Source: Bradyrhizobium liaoningense (lineage in GTDB: Bacteria > Pseudomonadota > Alphaproteobacteria > Rhizobiales > Xanthobacteraceae). From it: a stretch of 64,000 bases of DNA. Shown here in pieces: positions 1 to 5,908 of the stretch. The translations under genes and the position numbers were made by a program. Under the pieces are notes generated by a model. That model saw nothing but the letters and a program-made list of their open reading frames with translations, was not told where the DNA came from and ran no database searches. The DNA lies in assembly GCF_018130955.1 (NCBI RefSeq), contig NZ_JAFCJM010000022.1, positions 38,388 to 102,387 of the forward strand, read 5' to 3'. Positions within the stretch are counted from its first letter, which is position 1; each line of letters starts with the position of its first letter.

Positions 1-1
1 G

Positions 2-874
2 CCGTTCTCGGCCGGCGGTCCGTCGGATGCGATGGCGCGCATCCTCGCCGAACGGATGAAGGTGACGCTGGGGCAGGCGCTGCTGGTCGAGAACGTCACC
101 GGCGCCGGCGGCTCGATCGGGGTGGGGCGCGCCGTGCAGTCGCCGCCCGACGGCTACACCATCTCCTTCGGCCATCTCGGCACCCATGTCGCGAACGGCG
201 CTGTCTACAAGCTCAACTACGATCTCGTCGCCGACCTCGTGCCCGTGGTGCTGCTGCCGAGCAATCCCATGATCGTGGTCAGCAAGAACGCGGTGCCGGC
301 GAAATCGCTTGCGGAGCTGATCGCCTGGCTCAAGTCGCGCACCTCGCCGGCGACCGCGGGCACGGCCGGCGCAGGCTCCGGCAGCCATATCGCCGGCGTC
401 TATTTCGAGAGCGCGACCGGGATCAAGCTGCAATATGTGCCGTATCGCGGCACCGGACCGGCGCTCAATGACCTCATCGCGGGTCAGATCGACGTCATCG
501 TCGACCAGACCTCCAACTCCATCAACCAGGTCCGCGCCGGCACTATCCGTGCCTACGCCATCAGCGACGACAAGCGGCTGGCATCCGCGCCTGACATTCC
601 GACCGCGCAGGAAGCCGGGCTCAACGGCTTCACCATGACGTTGTGGTCGGGCATGTGGGTGCCGAAGGGCACGCCGAAGGACATCGTCGCAAAGCTCAAC
701 GCCGCCGCCGTCGAGGCGCTCGGCGATCCCGGCGTGAAGAAGCAGATGGAAAACCTCGGCCTCGAAATGCCGCCGCAGGGCCAGCTCACGCCCGAGGCGC
801 TCGGCGCCAAGCAGAAGGCCGAGATCGCAAAATGGTGGCCGATCATCAAGGCCGCCAACATCAAGGTGGATTGA
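2..874 (+). CDS. Tripartite tricarboxylate transporter substrate-binding protein (Bug/TctC family), 5' truncated
   Basis: The reading frame is open from base 2 and begins in the middle of the family motif (PFSAGGPSDAMARILAERM), so the signal peptide and first strand lie outside the window. The visible 290 residues carry the Bug/TctC fold signature: a GGSIGVGRAVQSPPDGYT segment after the first lobe, then the YVPYRGTGPALNDLIAGQID ligand-loop region, and a C-terminal lobe ending in IKAANIKVD. Family members are periplasmic binding proteins for carboxylates or related small acids, working with TctA/TctB membrane subunits or as orphan sensors. No tctA or tctB is visible here, so the ligand cannot be named. 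It converges on the response-regulator gene downstream. Confidence 0.9.
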   Translation, partial: PFSAGGPSDAMARILAERMKVTLGQALLVENVTGAGGSIGVGRAVQSPPDGYTISFGHLGTHVANGAVYKLNYDLVADLVPVVLLPSNPMIVVSKNAVPAKSLAELIAWLKSRTSPATAGTAGAGSGSHIAGVYFESATGIKLQYVPYRGTGPALNDLIAGQIDVIVDQTSNSINQVRAGTIRAYAISDDKRLASAPDIPTAQEAGLNGFTMTLWSGMWVPKGTPKDIVAKLNAAAVEALGDPGVKKQMENLGLEMPPQGQLTPEALGAKQKAEIAKWWPIIKAANIKVD

Positions 875-933
875 GAGGAAGGCTGCTCGCGGTCAGAAGG
901 GATCGAGAGCGCAGACTTTTCCATTGCGCAGCG

Positions 934-1335
934 TCATGCGCTCGCTTTTCCGCGATCCTCCAACGCGGTTTCGAGGCATTTGATCAGGGCCGAGGTCGAA
1001 AAGGGCTTGGGCAGGAAGCAGGCTCCCGCCTTGAGCGCGCGGGTGTGGGTGGCCTCATCGGGAAAGCCCGTGATGAGGATGAATGGCGTCAGTGCGCCCC
1101 GGCCGCGCATCTCCGCCATCAAGTCAAATCCGCTCATTTTCGGCATCTGCACGTCTGTGATCACGCACGACGTGTCGTTCAGCTCGGCCGAATGCAGAAA
1201 TTCCTCGGCGGACGGAAACGTGTGAGCGACGTATCCGCGCGACTTGAGCATATTTTTCATCGCGGCCCGAACGTAGGGATCGTCGTCAATCACGGAAATG
1301 ACCGAAGGCATCGACAAGGCGTAGGCTCCCGACAT
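934..1335 (-). CDS. Single-domain response regulator (CheY/FixJ-receiver type)
   Basis: This 133-residue protein is a bare receiver domain. It has the acidic pocket (VIDDDP, residues 16-20), phospho-acceptor D61 in VITDVQMPKMSG, switch T89 in ILITG and K110 in LPKPF. There is no output domain, so it should act by protein contact or as a phosphate shuttle. It is the last gene of a minus-strand set behind the FixJ-like regulator and the PAS sensor kinase and probably belongs to the same phosphorelay. A start at 1311 (MPSVISVIDDD) is also possible; neither start has a strong ribosome site. A 12-bp element resembling the palindrome upstream of the kinase lies about 70 bases before it. Confidence 0.88.
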   Translation of the reverse strand: MSGAYALSMPSVISVIDDDPYVRAAMKNMLKSRGYVAHTFPSAEEFLHSAELNDTSCVITDVQMPKMSGFDLMAEMRGRGALTPFILITGFPDEATHTRALKAGACFLPKPFSTSALIKCLETALEDRGKASA

Positions 1336-1400
1336 CGGATGCGCCTGCGAGAAATCCGGGGCGGGCCGGAAAGTGAGCCTGTGGAGGCGGATTTGAAATC

Positions 1401-1412
1401 ATACTTAGGTTT
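1401..1412. promoter_or_regulatory. Imperfect copy of the ATACCTAGGTAT palindrome
   Basis: The 12 bases ATACTTAGGTTT match the perfect palindrome at 4261-4272 in 10 of 12 positions. They lie across the end of the FixJ-like regulator gene and about 66-77 bases before the start of the single-receiver gene on the minus strand. A binding site for the neighbouring LuxR-type regulator is an inference. Confidence 0.35.
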
Positions 1413-2076
1413 GTACGCCTCCCTTCGTACGGGGAATTCCCAGTGCCTCGGTCATTCTCACGAGGTCGGCCAGTGATCTTGCAGCCATTTTCCGCATGAT
1501 CTGCCCGCGGTAGATCTTGACGGTAATCTCGGCGAGCCCGAGCTCGCCGGCCACCTGCTTGTTCATCAGTCCGGATGCAACCAGGGCCAGAACGTCGCGC
1601 TCGCGCGCTGTCAGGCTCTCGTAGCGGGACCGCACATCCGAAACCGACTTCTCGGCATCGCGCCGCTTGCGATCGCGTTCGATCGCCGCCTGGACCGCAT
1701 CGAGCATGTCCTGCTCCCGCACCGGTTTGCTCAGGAAGTCGACAGCGCCGCTCTTCATTGCCCTGACGGTCATGGGAATGTCGCCATGACCGGTGATGAA
1801 GATGATGGGCGTATGCACGTTGGCCTTGGCTAGATCCGCCTGGAGATCCAGGCCGCTCGATCCCGGCAGGCGGATGTCGAGCACGAGGCAGCTTGGGACC
1901 TCGGGCAGCTTGCTGTCCAGGATCTCCGGCGCGGAGCCGAACGTCTGGACCTTAAGTCCGACCGACTCGAAGAGATTGGTGAGCGCCCGGCGCATCGACG
2001 GATCGTCGTCCACAATGAAGACGATCGCCTCGTCGGCGTTCGCCTGTGCTTGCGATGGCGCGTCGCGTTGGTTCAC
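1405..2076 (-). CDS. FixJ/NarL-family response regulator
   Basis: The protein has 223 residues: an N-terminal receiver (DDD at 23-25, phospho-acceptor D67 in LVLDIRLPG, T95 in FITGHGD, K117 in LSKPV), a short charged linker, and a LuxR-type helix-turn-helix at about 155-212 (LTARERDVLALVASGLMNKQ, then the recognition helix EITVKIYRGQIMRKM). The FITGHGDIPMTVRAMK stretch is typical of FixJ, NodW and NwsB proteins. Its start overlaps the stop of the sensor kinase by 4 bases, so the two are translationally coupled and very likely a cognate pair. The signal sensed is unknown. The protein may bind the ATACCTAGGTAT palindrome upstream of the operon. Confidence 0.93.
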   Translation of the reverse strand: MNQRDAPSQAQANADEAIVFIVDDDPSMRRALTNLFESVGLKVQTFGSAPEILDSKLPEVPSCLVLDIRLPGSSGLDLQADLAKANVHTPIIFITGHGDIPMTVRAMKSGAVDFLSKPVREQDMLDAVQAAIERDRKRRDAEKSVSDVRSRYESLTARERDVLALVASGLMNKQVAGELGLAEITVKIYRGQIMRKMAARSLADLVRMTEALGIPRTKGGVQT

Positions 2077-4097
2077 GACACGTCCTCCTGATGCGGGGGC
2101 AGGATGATCTGAAGCGTCGCACCGCCTCCCTGATTGGGAAGGGCTGAAAGCCGCCCACCATGCGCTTCCACGATCGATCGGCAGATCGACAGGCCCATGC
2201 CCATGCCACCCGATTTTGTCGTGAAGAAGGGGACGAACATGCGCTGCGCCGTTTCACCGGTAAAGCCGACGCCGCGATCGGTCACGGTGAGGAGCAAATG
2301 GCGGGCACCATCCTCATAGGCTTCACTCGCGCGGATCGTCAGCTCCCGCGGTCGGTCGGTGACATCCTGCATGGCCTCGATCCCGTTCATCATCAGATTG
2401 ATCAGCACCTGCTGTAGCTGGATCCGATCGCCGGAAATCCGGGGCAGTGCGGATGACAGTTCCAATCGGGTGGACACGGCATGCGTGGCCAGCTCGCGCT
2501 GAACAAGCGCCATCGCTTCCCTGACGACGGTATTGATGTCGAGCGGAACCATCTCGATATCGGTTTTCTTGGCAAGTGCCCTGACCCGGCGAATGACGTC
2601 GCCGGCCCGGTTGCCGTCTTCGATCACCCATTCCACCGAGCGGCGCGCCGCATTCAGCTCGGGCGGATCACGACCAAGCCAGGCGATGCAGGCATCGGCA
2701 TTGGCAATGACGGCGGCGAGGGGTTGGTTGATCTCGTGGGCGATCGAGGCGGTCAGCTCGCCGAGCGTCGTGACGCGGGTGACGTGGGCGAGCTCGGCTT
2801 GCGCTTTGCGCAGCGCCTCTTCGGCCTGATCGGCCCGGATCGCAGCGGTCACATCGGTGCAGACGCCGCGATAGCCGAGGAAGTCGCCGTTGGCGTCGAA
2901 GAACGGCTTGCCGCTGGTGCGCACGTAGATCGGATGTCCATCCCGGTCCCTGCTCCGGTACACCAGATCGCGAAACGGAACATGGGCGTCGAGTGCCGCC
3001 CGATGCTGTTGCCACTTTTCCGGCTCGAGGTCGGAGTCAGGCGCGATGTCCCAACGCGTGAGCCCGACGACGCCGGAAGGAGCCATGCCGGCTGTATCGG
3101 AGTGTTCGGAGATCTGCGTAACGCGATGGTCCGGTCCGGTCTCCCAGAACCAGTCGGACGCGGTCTCGGCGTAGTCGCGGAAGCGCTGCTCGCTCTCGCG
3201 AAACCTGCGCTCTGCTTCCTTGGCGGCCGTGATATCGGTCACCGAACCGACGAACTCCATGCCACCGCCGGCATCTCGTATGGCGCGGGCCACCGCACGA
3301 ACGTGCTTCACGGCGCCGTCCGGCATCACCAGCCGGTATTCGTGATCGTAATCCTGCCCCTCGCGCGCCGCCCGACCCGTGGTCCGCTGCACGGCGAGCC
3401 GGTCCTCCGGATGTATGCGTTCGAGCATGAACGGGATTGCGGGCTTCGTGCCCTCGTCGCATTGGAAGATGCGATACGTCTCTTTCGACCAGGTGATTTC
3501 GCCGGTTGCCGCCTTCCAGCCGAAGCTGCCGGTGTGGCTCAGTTCCTGAGCCTGGGCAAGGTATGCTTCGCTCTGCCGCAGCGCGTTCTCCGCTTCCTTG
3601 CGCTCGGTAATGTTCTCGCAGGCCACCAGCACGATAAGCGTGCCGTCGCCGCGCAGCATGGCCTTGGCATTTTCGCGGACCCACAGGATCGAGCCGTCCT
3701 TCCGGATCTTGCGAATTTCCCAGGTATGCGACTGCTCGACGGTCTCGAGGCAGAGCGCGACGCATCGGCGGACGAAGTCACGGTCCTCTTCGAAGAAAAC
3801 GCTCAGCACGGACTGGCCGATCAGCTCCGCCGCCGTGTAACCGAGCTGGGCGGCGCCAAAGGTGTTGACGTTCACCACGGTTCCGGCCGGATCGACCATG
3901 AAGTACATGACCGGATTGTGCTCGAAGACCTCGCGCCATTGTTTGACGGCCTCGCGCAGATCGGCTTCATCCGGCCCAGGAACATCTTCGACACCGCGCG
4001 TGTTCGCCGCGTCGCGACGAGACCGAAGCGCCGCAATGCCGCCGAACAAGAGTTGTGCGGCCGTACTTCCAAATTTCGCGATCTGGCCAGGCATCAT
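2073..4097 (-). CDS. Multi-PAS sensor histidine kinase
   Basis: Three PAS modules come first (roughly residues 45-150, 165-285 and 290-420; for example NPVMYFMVDPAGTVVNVN and SDWFWETGPDHRVT), each followed by a PAC-like segment. They are followed by a HisKA domain with the phospho-acceptor near H454 (SIAHEINQPLAAV) and a HATPase_c domain with N box (INLMMNGIEAM), G1 (TDRGVGF) and G2 (GMGMGLSI). The HEINQPL type is typical of FixL-like kinases. I see no membrane segment, so it is probably cytosolic and senses a soluble cue such as redox state or a ligand; no haem-binding FixL signature was confirmed. The frame is open to 4241, but the upstream 48 codons look non-coding, so I start at 4097, about 674 residues. 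It is coupled to the regulator downstream. Confidence 0.9.
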   Translation of the reverse strand: MMPGQIAKFGSTAAQLLFGGIAALRSRRDAANTRGVEDVPGPDEADLREAVKQWREVFEHNPVMYFMVDPAGTVVNVNTFGAAQLGYTAAELIGQSVLSVFFEEDRDFVRRCVALCLETVEQSHTWEIRKIRKDGSILWVRENAKAMLRGDGTLIVLVACENITERKEAENALRQSEAYLAQAQELSHTGSFGWKAATGEITWSKETYRIFQCDEGTKPAIPFMLERIHPEDRLAVQRTTGRAAREGQDYDHEYRLVMPDGAVKHVRAVARAIRDAGGGMEFVGSVTDITAAKEAERRFRESEQRFRDYAETASDWFWETGPDHRVTQISEHSDTAGMAPSGVVGLTRWDIAPDSDLEPEKWQQHRAALDAHVPFRDLVYRSRDRDGHPIYVRTSGKPFFDANGDFLGYRGVCTDVTAAIRADQAEEALRKAQAELAHVTRVTTLGELTASIAHEINQPLAAVIANADACIAWLGRDPPELNAARRSVEWVIEDGNRAGDVIRRVRALAKKTDIEMVPLDINTVVREAMALVQRELATHAVSTRLELSSALPRISGDRIQLQQVLINLMMNGIEAMQDVTDRPRELTIRASEAYEDGARHLLLTVTDRGVGFTGETAQRMFVPFFTTKSGGMGMGLSICRSIVEAHGGRLSALPNQGGGATLQIILPPHQEDVS

Positions 4098-4458
4098 CGA
4101 GAGGCGTCCCGGCTCGCTGGGCCAACGCGAGTAGAGCACTTTGCAATATTGCGGGCAAATCTTTCGAGGAGACCTGCCTGAAAATTCGCGGGTGCCGTGC
4201 AATTGCCAAACTGTACGCCGTCTCGTTGCGGGGGCGCGCAAACCCCCGCAAGACTACGGCATACCTAGGTATAGCACCGCCATCCCTAGTCATGGCGCGC
4301 GTTTACCTCCGTACAATTGAGCGACCCGTCGCGTGCGGACTAGCCTCGCCGTCAATCGGGAGGAATGGATTGCGGAGCCACGATCGGCGATCGCAAACAA
4401 GGGGTGGGCGGATTGGCACCAGCCCCAGTGAGAGGCGTCTCACACCGCGTTGCTCGGG
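4098..4458. other. Divergent intergenic region, kinase operon and cysteine-motif cluster
   Basis: About 360 bases lie between the minus-strand kinase and the plus-strand small-protein cluster. They hold a GC-rich inverted repeat (GCGGGGG ... CCCCCGC, about 4228-4249) and the 12-bp palindrome at 4261-4272. No convincing gene is present, although open frames cross it. Promoters for both directions are expected here; I did not recognise clear -35/-10 boxes. Confidence 0.5.
4261..4272. promoter_or_regulatory. Perfect 12-bp palindrome ATACCTAGGTAT upstream of kinase operon
   Basis: ATACCTAGGTAT equals its own reverse complement and lies about 165 bases upstream of the chosen kinase start. A 10/12 copy occurs at 1401-1412 within the same gene set. 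A dyad of this kind suits a dimeric LuxR-type regulator; autoregulation by the adjacent FixJ-like protein is an inference. Confidence 0.4.
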
Positions 4459-4701
4459 ATGCTGCCATTGAGAGTCAAGCTCTGCGCCCGCTGTCCTTAC
4501 GTGCCGGAAGATCTGTCGGATCATTACGACGCGGGAGCTGCACTTCTTCTCTGCGCGAGATGTGACGGTCGATCAGGTCACCCGGAGATCCAGGACGCTC
4601 GACAGGCTCAAGGGAGAGTACAATGTGCGATAGCTCCGAACATTCAGAGTGCCGTTCTGCCGCAGGAGCCTGCGCCGTCTGCGGCGGCAGGTTTGGCCTG
4701 A
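4459..4701 (+). CDS. Small putative zinc-ribbon protein (two CxxC pairs)
   Basis: From ATG 4459 the frame gives 80 residues with two cysteine knuckles: C9/C12 in LCARCPY and C32/C35 in LLCARCDG, separated by 19 residues. Such spacing fits a zinc ribbon or treble-clef site. The second half has no recognisable domain and overlaps the next gene by 79 bases in another frame, so the C-terminus may be shorter in relatives or the frame may have decayed at its end. No strong ribosome site precedes ATG 4459; TTG 4468 is an alternative. It is the first of four neighbouring small cysteine-pair proteins. Function unknown. Confidence 0.5.
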   Translation: MLPLRVKLCARCPYVPEDLSDHYDAGAALLLCARCDGRSGHPEIQDARQAQGRVQCAIAPNIQSAVLPQEPAPSAAAGLA

Positions 4702-4811
4702 TCCGGTACTATTCGTGGCGCACGGCAGTTTGCTCCAAGAGATGCCTCGACCGATTCAGGGAGCGCAGCGAGCGCGACCGCCGATGGCTGTTCCGATTTC
4801 GGGCCGCGTGA
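4623..4811 (+). CDS. Small cysteine-motif protein (CxxC-X16-CxxxC)
   Basis: This is a 62-residue protein from ATG 4623, preceded by a good ribosome site (GGGAGAG, 5 bases upstream). C17 and C20 (CAVCGG) and C37 and C41 (VCSKRC) form a CxxC-X16-CxxxC arrangement. It matches closely, in both spacing and position, the two small proteins at 5258 and 5506 (C17, C20, C39, C43 in each). The rest is arginine-rich (RFRERSERDRRWLFRFR), which suggests nucleic-acid or acidic-surface binding after metal coordination. It has no signal peptide and is probably cytosolic. I do not know a named family. Confidence 0.7.
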   Translation: MCDSSEHSECRSAAGACAVCGGRFGLIRYYSWRTAVCSKRCLDRFRERSERDRRWLFRFRAA

Positions 4812-4865
4812 CGATCGTCCGTAGACCCTGCTCAGGTCGACCATTCTGAATTGGGAGGCTGCGTC

Positions 4866-5261
4866 TTGAACTGGACTTGCAAGCTCCTCTTGTCGGCGGT
4901 GCTGCTTCTCTCGTTGACGATGGGAGTTCGCGCTCAGGAAGTCGGCCAGGATGCTGCACAGCGCCATCATCCTCCTCAGGATCGGCTTCTGCACGAGAAA
5001 TTCTATTCGACCTGGCACATGCCCGACAATCCGGCGCTGGGCTGCTGCAACGACGCCGATTGCTACCCGACCGAGATCAGGTATGTCGAGGGGAGGATCT
5101 ACGCGCGGCGACGCGAAGACGGGAAATACATTCTCATCCCGTCCCAGAAGGTCGAGCGAAACCGGGACAATCCCGACGGCCGCAATCATCTTTGCGCGCC
5201 ACCTCCCTCCGTCTCTGCAGTCGATACGGTCTACTGCTTCGCATTGGGAGGTGCCACGTGA
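4866..5261 (+). CDS. Secreted cysteine-containing hypothetical protein
   Basis: The protein has 131 residues from TTG 4866, chosen because GGGAGG lies 7 bases upstream; the longer frame from TTG 4851 would include that ribosome site. Residues 1-24 form a signal peptide (MNWTCKLLLSAVLLLSLTMG, cleavage after RAQ). The mature part has HMPDNPALGCCNDADCYP, a basic middle (GRIYARRREDGKYILIPSQK) and further cysteines in HLCAPP and VYCFALG, suggesting disulphides in the periplasm. The stop overlaps the GTG of the next gene (GTGA), so it is translationally coupled to the small cysteine-motif proteins. Function unknown. Confidence 0.8.
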   Translation: MNWTCKLLLSAVLLLSLTMGVRAQEVGQDAAQRHHPPQDRLLHEKFYSTWHMPDNPALGCCNDADCYPTEIRYVEGRIYARRREDGKYILIPSQKVERNRDNPDGRNHLCAPPPSVSAVDTVYCFALGGAT

Positions 5262-5446
5262 GGTTCGTACTGGTGAACGACAGGACCCCGTTCCGCAAGA
5301 CGTTCTGCCTGCAATGCTGCAAGGAGATCAGCGACGGCTATTTGCGCGAGATCGGGACGCTGATTCCGTACTGCACCTACGAGTGTTACGCGCTTCAACG
5401 CGAATTTGAATCACGGCTCGAGAGCCGCAGGAGAGCGGCATCGTGA
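5258..5446 (+). CDS. Small cysteine-motif protein (CxxC-X18-CxxxC), GTG start
   Basis: This 62-residue protein starts at GTG 5258, which overlaps the previous stop as GTGA and has GGGAGG 6 bases upstream. It begins MRFVLVNDRTPFRKTFC and places cysteines at 17, 20, 39 and 43 (FCLQC ... IPYCTYECY). The protein at 5506 begins MKFMLVNQGRP and has cysteines at exactly the same positions, so the two are tandem paralogues. A single zinc site of treble-clef or zinc-ribbon type is the likeliest structure, which is an inference. No signal peptide. Its stop is adjacent to the next frame, continuing the compact operon-like layout. Confidence 0.75.
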   Translation: MRFVLVNDRTPFRKTFCLQCCKEISDGYLREIGTLIPYCTYECYALQREFESRLESRRRAAS

Positions 5447-5505
5447 GCGGAGACGTAATCGGGAGCGAGCGGCGCGCGCGCCTTTCAGTGGGAGAGGAGA
5501 CGTCG

Positions 5506-5826
5506 TTGAAGTTCATGCTGGTCAATCAGGGACGGCCGGGCGAGGGCTCTGCTTGCAGCGCGTGCGCGGAGCCTTTGGGCTCAAACTATCTCCGCCATGT
5601 GCCTACGCGGCGGCCGTATTGCGACTATGATTGCTACCGGCAATATCGGCTGACCGCGATGGCGATGCCGTGGTCGGACCCCGGTTCGCTCGAAGCCATC
5701 ACGGTGTTTGCCGCGATCGCGAGCTGGAGCTGGATGATGCAGATCGGCGCGCTGTCGCACGCGCTGACCGAGGCGTTTCTTCGCGCGCACGACCTTCTTC
5801 TCCTCCCTGAAGGACGTGACGGATAG
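5506..5826 (+). CDS. Cysteine-motif protein with hydrophobic C-terminal segment, TTG start
   Basis: I start this at TTG 5506, giving 106 residues, for two reasons. GGAGAGGAG lies 7 bases upstream, and the resulting N-terminus MKFMLVNQGRP aligns without gaps to the 5258 protein, putting cysteines at 17, 20, 39 and 43 in both. A longer frame from GTG 5443 would add 21 residues. After the cysteine domain (SACSACAEP ... RPYCDYDCYRQYR) comes a 40-residue tail with a hydrophobic or amphipathic stretch (AITVFAAIASWSWMMQIGALS) that could contact membrane or a partner. Function unknown. It converges on the slt gene. Confidence 0.75.
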   Translation: MKFMLVNQGRPGEGSACSACAEPLGSNYLRHVPTRRPYCDYDCYRQYRLTAMAMPWSDPGSLEAITVFAAIASWSWMMQIGALSHALTEAFLRAHDLLLLPEGRDG

Positions 5827-5908
5827 CCGACCTATCCCTGCCGCGCGGAGCAGTCGGCCGCAGTCGCCACGTCGAGTTTCGCACCGCGTCCAGCCCCGGG
5901 GTGCGAGG

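Noticed and set aside
2481..4181. Long plus-strand open frame antisense to the sensor kinase
   Set aside because: It is a GC-rich shadow frame; the minus strand encodes clear PAS, HisKA and HATPase motifs, and the plus frame has no recognisable domain.
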